A stretch of 38,199 bases of DNA from Lachnospiraceae bacterium (GTDB lineage Bacteria > Bacillota > Clostridia > Lachnospirales > Lachnospiraceae), in assembly GCA_004557975.1 (NCBI GenBank), contig SFEV01000027.1, positions 1 through 38,199 on the forward strand, written 5' to 3'. The notes under the pieces were generated by a model. It did no database searches. It was given only the letters and a program-made list of their open reading frames with translations, and was not told the DNA's origin. The translations under genes were made by a program, and so were the position numbers. Below, in pieces: positions 24,032-32,095 of the stretch (its first letter is position 1; each line of letters begins with the position of its first letter).

Positions 24032-25444
24032 ATGGCTGAACAGGTGAAAAAACCGATCAAAATTACAGAGACGATCCTGCGTGACGCACATCAGTCTCTG
24101 ATCGCTACCAGAATGACAACGGAGCAGATGGTGCCGATTATTGATAAAATGGATAAAGTCGGATACCATTCCGTAGAGTGCTGGGGCGGTGCAACATTCG
24201 ACGCATCCCTGCGTTTCCTGAAAGAAGATCCGTGGGACAGACTTCGTAAGTTCCGTGACGGATTCAAGAATACAAAGCTTCAGATGCTGTTCCGCGGACA
24301 GAATATCCTTGGATATCGTCCGTATGCAGATGACGTAGTTGAGTATTTTGTACAGAAGTCTATTGCAAACGGTATTGATATTATCCGTATCTTTGACTGC
24401 CTGAACGATCTGCGCAACCTGCAGACAGCAGTTACGGCAGCCAACAAAGAGAAAGGTCATGCACAGGTTGCTCTTTCCTACACACTGGGAGAGGCTTACA
24501 CTCTTGACTACTGGAAAGATATTGCAAAGAGAATCGAGGATATGGGTGCAAATTCCATCTGTATCAAGGATATGGCAGGTCTTCTGCTTCCGTATGCAGC
24601 AACAGAGCTTGTTACGGCTCTGAAAGAGACTGTAAGTATTCCGATTCAGCTTCATACACACTATACATCCGGTGTCGCTGCCATGACATACTTAAAGGCT
24701 GTAGAGGCAGGCGTAGACGTGATCGATACGGCTATGTCACCGTTTGCTCTCGGAACATCACAGCCGGCAACAGAGGTTATGGTTGAGACTTTCAAGGGTA
24801 CACCGTACGATACAGGCTTTGACCAGAAACTTCTGGCAGAGATCGCTGACTACTTCAGACCGATCCGTGACAAGGCTCTGGACAGCGGCCTGCTGAATCC
24901 GAAGAACCTTGGCGTAAACATCAAGACTCTGCTGTATCAGGTACCGGGCGGAATGCTCTCCAACCTGACATCACAGCTGAAAGATCTCGGTGCAGAGGAC
25001 AAGTACTACGAAGTGCTTGAGGAAGTACCGCGTGTACGTAAGGACCTCGGCGAGTGTCCGCTGGTAACACCGTCTTCACAGATTGTCGGAACACAGGCAG
25101 TTATGAATGTGATCCAGGGTGAGCGTTATAAGATGGTTCCGCAGCAGACGAAGGATGTCCTGAGCGGAAAATACGGCCAGACTGTTAAACCGTTTAATCC
25201 GGAAGTACAGAAGAAGTGCATCGGTGATGCAGAAGTAATCACATGCCGTCCGGCAGATCTGATTCCGGATGAGCTGGATACACTGCGCGGCGAGATGGCA
25301 CAGTGGAGTGAGCAGGATGAGGACGTTTTGTCCTACGCTCTGTTCCCGCAGGTAGCTGTAGATTTCTTCAAGTATAGAGAAGCACAGAAGAAAAAAGTAG
25401 ATCCGACTGTGGCAGACACAACAAACAAGGCATATCCGGTATAA
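24032..25444 (+). CDS. oadA: Oxaloacetate/pyruvate carboxyltransferase (OadA/PycB/5S-like) lacking a biotin domain
   Basis: A 470-residue protein. It has the HMGL-like TIM barrel (ITETILRDAHQSLIATRM), DCLNDLRNL, the lysine expected to be carbamylated (Lys179 in ICIKDMAGLL), metal-binding histidines 208 and 210 (LHTHYTSG), then PGGMLSNLTSQL and LVTPSSQIVGTQAV of the conserved carboxylase domain. The enzyme transfers CO2 between oxaloacetate/pyruvate and biotin. Unlike OadA or pyruvate carboxylase it ends without a biotinyl domain, matching the 5S subunit of transcarboxylase. The carrier at 22299 must supply biotin. AGGAGG at 24021-24026 fixes ATG 24032. Confidence 0.93.
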   Translation: MAEQVKKPIKITETILRDAHQSLIATRMTTEQMVPIIDKMDKVGYHSVECWGGATFDASLRFLKEDPWDRLRKFRDGFKNTKLQMLFRGQNILGYRPYADDVVEYFVQKSIANGIDIIRIFDCLNDLRNLQTAVTAANKEKGHAQVALSYTLGEAYTLDYWKDIAKRIEDMGANSICIKDMAGLLLPYAATELVTALKETVSIPIQLHTHYTSGVAAMTYLKAVEAGVDVIDTAMSPFALGTSQPATEVMVETFKGTPYDTGFDQKLLAEIADYFRPIRDKALDSGLLNPKNLGVNIKTLLYQVPGGMLSNLTSQLKDLGAEDKYYEVLEEVPRVRKDLGECPLVTPSSQIVGTQAVMNVIQGERYKMVPQQTKDVLSGKYGQTVKPFNPEVQKKCIGDAEVITCRPADLIPDELDTLRGEMAQWSEQDEDVLSYALFPQVAVDFFKYREAQKKKVDPTVADTTNKAYPV

Positions 25445-25458
25445 AGAGATATCATTTC

Positions 25459-25498
25459 GGGGGTTGCCGCGCTGATAATTTGCGCGGCGCCCCTTTTT
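25459..25498 (+). terminator. Terminator of the decarboxylase cluster
   Basis: GCCGCGC (25466-25472) pairs with GCGCGGC (25482-25488). The stem extends through GGGG/CCCC with a one-base bulge and is followed by TTTTT at 25494-25498. Confidence 0.9.
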
Positions 25499-25556
25499 GA
25501 TGCGAAAAATTATCAATATTAGGAAGAAAATACCACATTTCACATATGGAAGCTTC

Positions 25557-25585
25557 TTGTAAGAACGGAAAAATCCGGGTATAAT
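25557..25585 (+). promoter_or_regulatory. Promoter of thiN, just before the 92-bp repeats
   Basis: TTGTAA (25557-25562) and TATAAT (25580-25585) are 17 bp apart. Transcription would begin at about 25592, so the whole repeat array would be in the thiN leader. Confidence 0.65.
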
Positions 25586-25592
25586 GTAACAT

Positions 25593-25883
25593 ATCGGAAG
25601 GAGAGGACGCTTGCGTACTCTCACCCGATATGTTAGCGACAGAATCTGTGATTCTGGAGCATTATGCGGAACGCATAATGTAGTATCGGAAGGAGAGGAC
25701 GCTTGCGTACTCTCACCCGATATGTTAACGACAGAATCTGTGATTCTGGAGTATTATGCGGAACGCATAATGTAATATCGGAAGGAGAGGACGCTTGCGT
25801 ACTCTCACCCGATATGTTAGCGACAGAATCTGCGATTCTGGAGCATTATGCGGAACGCATAATGTAATATCGGAAGGAGAGGA
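25593..25883. repeat. Three 92-bp tandem repeats plus a partial fourth copy
   Basis: Full units start at 25593, 25685 and 25777, exactly 92 bp apart. A fourth copy begins at 25869 and matches for 15 bases before the thiN start. Only four positions differ among the three full units (25636/25728, 25660/25752, 25649/25833 and 25683/25775). Each unit can fold into three hairpins: one holding the AAGGAGAGG stretch against CTCTC and closed by ATCGG/CCGAT; one CAGAATC/GATTCTG; and one CATTATGCG/CGCATAATG with a GAA loop. The differences fall in loops or unpaired joints, or make a G-T pair. The array fills the gap from the promoter to thiN. Confidence 0.97.
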
Positions 25884-25891
25884 TATTTACT

Positions 25892-26665
25892 GTGAGTAAA
25901 AACCGGTGCTTTATTGTGGGAGCCGGAACCTTTTCGGGAATGTCTGTCCGGCCCGGGGAGAATGATCTGATTATCGCCGCTGACGGGGGATACACGTACC
26001 TGAAGGAGATCGGAATAGAACCTCATATACTGATGGGTGATTTTGACTCTCTGAAAATGGTGCCGGAGTACCATCGTCTGGTGCGTCATTCACCGCTCAA
26101 GGACGATACAGATATGGCGCTGGCCGTTGCATACGCAGTGGAAAAGGGATATGATACTTTTTTCCTGTACGGCGGACTGGGAGGGAGGCTGGATCACACG
26201 CTTGCCAACCTGCAGCTGTTAAACGGCATGTCCAGGCAGGGGCTGGAAGCATATCTGATCGGGGAAGGTGTTATCATCACTTCAGTGACTTCAGAGCAGA
26301 TAGTATTTTCCGGGAATGCCAGGGGGATAATTTCTGTCTTCTGTCTCGGTGAACCTGCCACAGGAGTGTGTGAGCGCGGGCTGAAATACGGTCTTGAGGA
26401 TGCAGTGCTGACGTGTGACAGAGCACTTGGAATCAGCAATGAGTTTATCGGCCGTGAGAGCAGTATTTCATCAGACAGCGGTACACTTCTGATTCTGTGG
26501 AATGAGTCCAATGGATTGCCGAAGAGGAGATGTCCGATGGGGAATGTATATACGGATGCCAGTGCGCTTGTAAGTGAGCTGGGCTGGAGGACAATGCATG
26601 AAGAAGGAGAAAGTATGCTGCAGTCGGATAAGCTTACGGATAACGGGGGGGAGGAACTGAGATGA
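25892..26665 (+). CDS. thiN: Thiamine pyrophosphokinase with a C-terminal extension
   Basis: A 257-residue enzyme that makes thiamine diphosphate from thiamine and ATP. Family motifs are AADGGYTYL, MGDFDSL, KDDTDMALA and YGGLGGRLDHTLANL, all in the N-terminal half. The C-terminal substrate-binding half ends near GTLLILWNE. About 45 extra residues follow that are not part of the usual ~210-residue protein. The start is GTG 25892, served by AAGGAGAGG (25874-25882), which is itself the partial fourth copy of the 92-bp repeat. TPP is a cofactor, so no direct link to the decarboxylase cluster is implied. The stop overlaps the next start by four bases. Confidence 0.93.
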   Translation: MSKNRCFIVGAGTFSGMSVRPGENDLIIAADGGYTYLKEIGIEPHILMGDFDSLKMVPEYHRLVRHSPLKDDTDMALAVAYAVEKGYDTFFLYGGLGGRLDHTLANLQLLNGMSRQGLEAYLIGEGVIITSVTSEQIVFSGNARGIISVFCLGEPATGVCERGLKYGLEDAVLTCDRALGISNEFIGRESSISSDSGTLLILWNESNGLPKRRCPMGNVYTDASALVSELGWRTMHEEGESMLQSDKLTDNGGEELR

Positions 26666-27117
26666 GACAGGAGAACAGAACAGACCTGCAATATCAGCCG
26701 GAATCCTACCGTTTGTATCACGCATGTCTGATTGTGGCTGCGGCAGTGCTGCTGTCTTATATTGTACTTTCAGATCATTTCATGATGGAGAACAGGATTC
26801 AGAATACGTGTTTGATTCTGTGTTTTCTGATGGCGGCTCTGCACGGAATAGTTCTTCTGACCGATTCTGTCTACTGGCTGTCCGGAATCACGTATGAGAG
26901 TGCAAAAAATGTCGGGAGGCATGCACGGCACAGGTGTGCATCTGTGAGATTTGTTCTGTATACATCAGCTTTTGTACTGTATTGTCTTTACTGCAGATGT
27001 CCGGGACTGATCCCATGGACCGGCGGGATTGCAGACTCTGCGGTGGCAGGAACAGTGCTCTGTGCGGCTGCACTGCTTGCCGACTGTGCAGGAATGGAGC
27101 AAAAGACAAAACTATGA
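26662..27117 (+). CDS. Small multi-span membrane protein, function unknown
   Basis: A 151-residue protein with about four hydrophobic spans (LYHACLIVAAAVLLSYIVL; TCLILCFLMAALHGIVLL; FVLYTSAFVLYCLYC; AVAGTVLCAAALLADCAG) and a basic loop GRHARHRCASVRF. It starts inside the thiN stop codon (ATGA), so it is translationally coupled to thiN. No transporter motif was recognised. A role in thiamine uptake can be imagined but nothing in the sequence supports it beyond position. Confidence 0.7.
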   Translation: MRQENRTDLQYQPESYRLYHACLIVAAAVLLSYIVLSDHFMMENRIQNTCLILCFLMAALHGIVLLTDSVYWLSGITYESAKNVGRHARHRCASVRFVLYTSAFVLYCLYCRCPGLIPWTGGIADSAVAGTVLCAAALLADCAGMEQKTKL

Positions 27118-27186
27118 TGAGCAAGTTGTGTGGGAAGAATGTAACAGTGTGATAAAGACAACATTGATTCAGTAAAGGACGGTAAT

Positions 27187-28482
27187 ATGGAAAGAAAAGA
27201 CACAACAGGACACAGCTTCAGAAGAATTTGGCTGCTGGCAGGTATGATACTGGCAGTTCTGCTTCTGCTTTCGCCTCATCATGTGCAGGCGGCAGGATTT
27301 AAGGCAAAGGGAATTGATGTATCGCGGTGGCAGGGAAAAATTGACTGGGAAAAGGTAAAGAAGGATGGAATTGAGTTTGTCATGATTGGCGTGGGACGGT
27401 ACCAGAATGGAGTCGGAATTCCTGATACTCAGTTCGATTACAATATGAAAAATGCCATTGCCCAGGGAATCCATGTGGGCGTATATCTGTATTCTGAAGC
27501 GACGACAGAGGAAGCAGCGCGGGCTGAGGCTGATTTCGTCCTGGATCAGATTGACGGCTACAAAATTTCATATCCTGTTGCGTTTGACATTGAGGATGAT
27601 GTGCACAGAGCACTGACGACAAAAAAGAGAACAGACATTACAATAGCATTTCTGGAAGTGATTGAAGAGGCGGGCTATTACCCCATGATCTACGCCAGCC
27701 AGTCGTGGCTTCAGACGCAGATGGATCTCACAAGGCTTACGAAGTATGATAAATGGGTAGCACGCTGGGCGGATACGGTGGAATTCAAACCGACATCCAT
27801 GTGGCAGTACAGCTCCACCGGGACAGTTAAGGGTATTACGGGAGCAGTGGATCTCGATTACAGCTATACAGATTATTCGAAAATAATCACTCCGCGCACG
27901 AAAGCGGAAAAGCGCCGTACAGTGGCCGGATGGAAGACAGACGGGACAAATTACTGGTATGTGTACGAGGACGGCACATCGCCGAAGCAATGCTTTGCTG
28001 AGATAGACGGATCTACGTATTATTTTAATAAAAACGGTTACCGAGTCACCGGGTGGAAGAAGCTCGGTGGAAAGTATTATTATTTTGTAAAAAAGACCGG
28101 TGTTATGAAGACCGGCTGGATGAATATTAACGGGACAAAATATTACCTTGATCCGAAAACCGGTGTGCGTCAGACCGGCTGGATTACAGTGGGTAAAAAG
28201 AAATATTATCTGAGCAAGAGCGGTGTGGTCCAGAAGGGCTGGAAAAAGCTGAGTGGATCGTATTATTATTTCGATAATACCGGAGCCATGCAGACAGGCC
28301 TGACAAAGGTAAATGGGCAGACGTATTATCTAAGCAAAAAAACGGGCAAACGCCTGACCGGCTGGAGAAAGCTGTCCGGCAAATGGTACTATTTCGGGCC
28401 CAGGACGGGAGCCATGCAGAAGAATGTTAACGTTGGCAGGTATAAGCTGGGTGATGACGGGGTATGCCTGAATAAAAAATAA
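27187..28482 (+). CDS. Secreted GH25 lysozyme with cell wall-binding repeats
   Basis: A 431-residue exported muramidase. A signal peptide (WLLAGMILAVLLLLSPHHVQA) is followed by a GH25 domain (residues ~38-235) with GIDVSRWQGKIDW (Asp44), VGVYLYSEA and the catalytic AFDIEDD (Asp134, Glu136). The C-terminal ~190 residues contain about eight ~20-residue wall-binding repeats of the choline-binding type (GWKKLGGKYYYF, TGWMNINGTKYYL, TGVRQTGW and similar). It would cut the glycan backbone of the cell's own wall or of a competitor's. AAAGGA (27174-27179) sits 7 bases before the ATG. It is probably not coupled to the preceding membrane protein. Confidence 0.93.
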   Translation: MERKDTTGHSFRRIWLLAGMILAVLLLLSPHHVQAAGFKAKGIDVSRWQGKIDWEKVKKDGIEFVMIGVGRYQNGVGIPDTQFDYNMKNAIAQGIHVGVYLYSEATTEEAARAEADFVLDQIDGYKISYPVAFDIEDDVHRALTTKKRTDITIAFLEVIEEAGYYPMIYASQSWLQTQMDLTRLTKYDKWVARWADTVEFKPTSMWQYSSTGTVKGITGAVDLDYSYTDYSKIITPRTKAEKRRTVAGWKTDGTNYWYVYEDGTSPKQCFAEIDGSTYYFNKNGYRVTGWKKLGGKYYYFVKKTGVMKTGWMNINGTKYYLDPKTGVRQTGWITVGKKKYYLSKSGVVQKGWKKLSGSYYYFDNTGAMQTGLTKVNGQTYYLSKKTGKRLTGWRKLSGKWYYFGPRTGAMQKNVNVGRYKLGDDGVCLNKK

Positions 28483-28508
28483 TGCTGCCATTTGTATATG
28501 AAATGGAA

Positions 28509-28537
28509 TTGCGTTTCGGGAAACAGCGTGATATAAT
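28509..28537 (+). promoter_or_regulatory. Promoter of gpmI
   Basis: TTGCGT (28509-28514) and a perfect TATAAT (28532-28537) are 17 bp apart. TGA before the -10 makes it an extended element. The leader of about 148 bases to 28692 shows no recognised structure. Confidence 0.72.
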
Positions 28538-28692
28538 GTCCGAGGAGACGCAGAGAAATGCTGTTCTGATACAGTGAGCAGATATGTGTTACTGAAAATG
28601 CAGGGGTGTGTTCTGAGAATCTGTGTATCATGATCTGAGGCAGACAGGTGCATCTGCATTATATTGAGATGAATAAATAAAGGAGAAAAACA

Positions 28693-30231
28693 ATGAGCAA
28701 GAAACCAACGGTACTGATGATTCTTGATGGTTATGGTCTGAATGAAAAGAAAGAGGGAAATGCGATCGCTGAGGCTGCTACTCCGGTGATGAACACTCTG
28801 ATGGCTGAGTGCCCGTTTGTGAAGGGAAATGCAAGCGGTCTTGCAGTAGGTCTTCCGGACGGACAGATGGGTAACTCCGAGGTAGGCCACCTGAACATGG
28901 GTGCCGGACGCATTGTATACCAGGATCTCACAAGAATTACGAAAGAGATCGAGGACGGTGTCTTTTTTGAAAATAAAGAACTGAAAAGAGCAATGGAGAA
29001 CGCAAAAGAGAATGGCACGAGCCTTCATATGTACGGTCTTCTCTCTGATGGCGGAGTACACAGCCATAATACGCACGTTTATGCACTCCTTGAGATGGCC
29101 AGACGTTACGGTCTGACAAAAGTATACGTTCACTGCTTCCTGGACGGACGTGATACACCGCCTGCATCAGGAAAGGACTATGTACAGGAGCTGACTGACA
29201 AGATGCAGGAGATCGGTGTCGGTGAAGTAGCTACTGTAATGGGCCGTTACTATGCTATGGATCGTGACAACCGCTGGGATCGTGTGGAGAAAGCATACCG
29301 TGCCCTGACACTGGGTGAGGGTGAGACGGCTGCATCCGGTGTTGAAGCTGTGGCACAGTCCTACGCAAAGGATGTCACAGATGAATTTGTTGTACCGACT
29401 GTTGTACTGAAGGACGGCGCTCCGACTGCGACGATCCAGGATGGTGACTCCATTATTTTCTTCAACTTCCGTCCGGACCGTGCAAGAGAGATCACACGTA
29501 CTTTCTGCTGTGATGATTTCAGCGGATTTGACCGCGGACCGCGCAGAAATGTTGTTTACGTATGCTTTACAGAGTATGATGTGACGATACCGAACAAGAC
29601 AATCGCTTTTGAGAAAGTTTCCATCACAAATACATTCGGCGAGTTCCTTGCAGCCAACAATATGACACAGGCAAGAATTGCTGAGACAGAGAAATATGCA
29701 CACGTGACTTTCTTCTTCAACGGCGGCGTTGAGGCTCCGAATCCGGGCGAGGACAGAATCCTCGTAAATTCCCCGAAGGTTGCCACATATGACCTGCAGC
29801 CGGAGATGAGTGTATATCAGGTATGCGAAAAGGTGACAGGAGCGATTGCATCAGGTAAATACGATGTCATCATCACAAACTTTGCAAATCCGGATATGGT
29901 AGGACATACGGGTGTTGAGGCTGCCGCTGTGAAGGCAATCGAGGCAGTTGATGAATGTGTCGGCAAGGTAGTTGAGGCTGTAAAGGCTGCAGAAGGAAAA
30001 CTGTTTATCTGCGCAGACCATGGCAATGCAGAACAGCTTGTGGATTACGAGACAGGTGCTCCGTTTACCGCTCATACGACGAATCCTGTTCCGTTCCTTC
30101 TTGTAAACTGTGAGGGTTACGGTCTGAGAGAGGGTGGCTGCCTGGCAGATATTGCTCCGACTCTGATCGAGCTGATGGGTATGACGCAGCCGGCTGAAAT
30201 GACAGGAAAATCACTGCTGGTCAGAAAATAG
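28693..30231 (+). CDS. gpmI: 2,3-bisphosphoglycerate-independent phosphoglycerate mutase
   Basis: A 512-residue manganese enzyme of glycolysis that interconverts 3- and 2-phosphoglycerate. The N-terminal LMILDGYGLN and the phosphorylated Ser62 in MGNSEVGHLNMGAGR are clear. DGRDTPP, GRYYAMDRDNRWDR, FFNFRPDRAREITR, DMVGHTG and CADHGNAEQ carry the metal and substrate ligands. Full length. AGGAG at 28681-28685 precedes ATG 28693. Enolase, the next enzyme of the pathway, lies about 2 kb away on the other strand. Confidence 0.97.
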   Translation: MSKKPTVLMILDGYGLNEKKEGNAIAEAATPVMNTLMAECPFVKGNASGLAVGLPDGQMGNSEVGHLNMGAGRIVYQDLTRITKEIEDGVFFENKELKRAMENAKENGTSLHMYGLLSDGGVHSHNTHVYALLEMARRYGLTKVYVHCFLDGRDTPPASGKDYVQELTDKMQEIGVGEVATVMGRYYAMDRDNRWDRVEKAYRALTLGEGETAASGVEAVAQSYAKDVTDEFVVPTVVLKDGAPTATIQDGDSIIFFNFRPDRAREITRTFCCDDFSGFDRGPRRNVVYVCFTEYDVTIPNKTIAFEKVSITNTFGEFLAANNMTQARIAETEKYAHVTFFFNGGVEAPNPGEDRILVNSPKVATYDLQPEMSVYQVCEKVTGAIASGKYDVIITNFANPDMVGHTGVEAAAVKAIEAVDECVGKVVEAVKAAEGKLFICADHGNAEQLVDYETGAPFTAHTTNPVPFLLVNCEGYGLREGGCLADIAPTLIELMGMTQPAEMTGKSLLVRK

Positions 30232-30267
30232 TCATCAGAAAAAAGAATCAGAAACAGATTTCAGAAT

Positions 30268-30300
30268 AGCCTCGGAGGAGAAATCCTTTGGGGCTTTTTT
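30268..30300 (+). terminator. Terminator of gpmI
   Basis: A 12-bp stem containing three G-T pairs (30268-30279 with 30284-30295) has a GAAA loop and is followed by T at 30295-30300. The gap 30301-30429 before the protease gene shows no clear promoter. Confidence 0.85.
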
Positions 30301-30429
30301 CCGGGATGCAGGCCATAAGACAATCTGAGACAGGACACAGATTTCATATCAGATTTTCACAATTCTGACACAATATTCCGATATATTGATAACAACAAAA
30401 GAAAAACAATTCTGAAAGGAGTTTTAAAT

Positions 30430-31959
30430 ATGTTTGGACGTAAAGAAAAAAAGGAACACACAGAACTTGACAAAATAAACGAAAAGAAACCTAATGCGTG
30501 GAAAAAATACGGTGCGCTGGTTATGGCAGGTGTACTGATTGCCGGTACGGCAGTCGGCGGCCGGGTATATCAGACTGATACGGTTAAGGCACAGGAGGAG
30601 AAACAGGAAGTTACGCTGAATATTGCTGATGACGATGAGGAAGAACCGGTGACAGCCGATGAGGCCACATCTGAAGCTTTGGAAGAAGCGGAAGAGACGG
30701 AGACCGAAACCGAGACGGAGACCGAAACAGAAACCGAGCAGAAGGAAACCTTTGCACAGATTGATGCAGTAAATACGGATGACAGCAAGATTGTCACCAC
30801 AGACGTATCAGAGATCGTAGAAAACTGTATGCCGTCGATCGTTTCTATCACGATGAAGTCAGTAAAGGAAGTGGAGACGTACTATTACGGTACCCAGAAG
30901 TTTGAGGCAGAGGGTGCAGCTTCCGGTGTTATCGTTGCACAGAATGATGAAGAGCTTCTTATCGCGACAAACAGCCATGTGGTGGCCGATGCACAGGAAC
31001 TCACCGTATGCTTTACGGTAGATGTGGAAAATCCGGAGGATCTGGCTGTCGAGGCAAAGGTAAAGGGAACGGACAAATCTTATGAGCTTGCAGTTGTGGC
31101 GGTTCGTCTCTCCGATATTCCGGAAGAAGTCAGAAGTCAGCTGAAGATTGCGACTCTGGGGAGCTCTGATAAACTGAAAGTAGGTCAGGCAGCCATTGCA
31201 ATCGGAAATGCTCTTGGATACGGGCAGAGTGTGACGAGCGGTATTATCAGCGCGCTGAACCGCGAGGTGACGATTGATAATTTCTCCAACGAAGTAATCC
31301 TTACAGATGCTGCGATCAACTTCGGAAACAGCGGCGGTGCCCTTCTGAATGCAAAGGGACAGGTGATCGGTATCAACGTTGCAAAGGAAGCAGGAGACGG
31401 CTCAGAGGGCATGGGTTATTCTATACCAATCGATACAGCCATCCCGGTGCTTGAGAAGCTGGTCAACAAGGAGACGAGAGACAAGCTGACAAATGCTGAG
31501 CGCGGATATATGGGTGCGACAGTTGTTAATGTTTCCGAAGATGCAAAAGAGCTCTACAACATGCCCCAGGGCGCATTCGTCTATGAAGTAAGTGCAGGTT
31601 CCGCTGCTGAGGAAGCCGGAATCAAGAAAGGTGATGTCATTACAAAGTTTGACGGTGAGTCCGTGACAAGCTCTGATGACTTGATTGACAAGATGTGCTA
31701 CTATGCAGTCGGAGAAACTGTGACGGTGGAGGTTCAGACTGCAAATGGCGGTGAGTACGAGAGCCGCGAGGTTGAGGTGACACTGAAAAAAGGCAGCGCA
31801 GATGCCATTGCCAGCCAGATGCCTGATGAGCAGCAAAATGATGAGGACAGTCAGAATGACAGCTATCAGGATGAGTTTGAGGAGTACAACGATCAGTTTA
31901 ACGGCGAATGGCAGGAAGGATTTGAGTTCCCGTTTAACGGAAGCCGCGATATGTATTAA
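30430..31959 (+). CDS. HtrA/DegP-type serine protease with PDZ domain, catalytic Asp replaced by Glu
   Basis: A 509-residue, membrane-anchored S1C family protein. A cytoplasmic basic N-terminus, a membrane helix (YGALVMAGVLIAGTAVGG) and a Glu/Thr-rich external linker (ETETETETETE...) precede the protease domain (~130-350). His183 lies in TNSHVV and Ser301 in FGNSGGALLN. The position normally filled by Asp in the D-L-A-V strand is Glu219 (SYELAVVAV). One PDZ domain (~360-455: YMGATVVNVSEDA..., SAAEEAGIKKGDVI) and an acidic tail follow. HtrA proteins degrade misfolded exported proteins. Activity with Glu is uncertain; it may be reduced or the protein may act as a chaperone. No clear promoter was found. 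Confidence 0.9.
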   Translation: MFGRKEKKEHTELDKINEKKPNAWKKYGALVMAGVLIAGTAVGGRVYQTDTVKAQEEKQEVTLNIADDDEEEPVTADEATSEALEEAEETETETETETETETEQKETFAQIDAVNTDDSKIVTTDVSEIVENCMPSIVSITMKSVKEVETYYYGTQKFEAEGAASGVIVAQNDEELLIATNSHVVADAQELTVCFTVDVENPEDLAVEAKVKGTDKSYELAVVAVRLSDIPEEVRSQLKIATLGSSDKLKVGQAAIAIGNALGYGQSVTSGIISALNREVTIDNFSNEVILTDAAINFGNSGGALLNAKGQVIGINVAKEAGDGSEGMGYSIPIDTAIPVLEKLVNKETRDKLTNAERGYMGATVVNVSEDAKELYNMPQGAFVYEVSAGSAAEEAGIKKGDVITKFDGESVTSSDDLIDKMCYYAVGETVTVEVQTANGGEYESREVEVTLKKGSADAIASQMPDEQQNDEDSQNDSYQDEFEEYNDQFNGEWQEGFEFPFNGSRDMY

Positions 31960-32039
31960 TGATCTGACTCTCACATAAATGGGCTGTGCAGGATGTAAAA
32001 ACGCTTTACAGAATGCTGTACGGCCAAAATGAAAAGGAT

Positions 32040-32092
32040 AATGCAGGATGTAAATCCAGGGACGAAAAGCCCGGATGCATCCTGCATTTTTT
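32040..32092 (+). terminator. Terminator between htrA and convergent eno
   Basis: AATGCAGGATG (32040-32050) pairs perfectly with 32078-32088. An inner GGG/CCC helix is present, and T residues run to 32092. On the minus strand it may also help stop eno. The same 13 bases TGCAGGATGTAAA occur at 31987-31999 and 32042-32054. Confidence 0.8.
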
Positions 32093-32095
32093 GGC

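Noticed and set aside
25593..25868. CRISPR array
   Set aside because: The units are contiguous 92-bp copies with no variable spacers and no cas genes nearby.
30700..30742. GAGACC/GAAACC microsatellite as a phase-variable tract
   Set aside because: The repeats are in whole codons (Glu-Thr) and imperfect, so slippage would not switch the htrA-like gene off.
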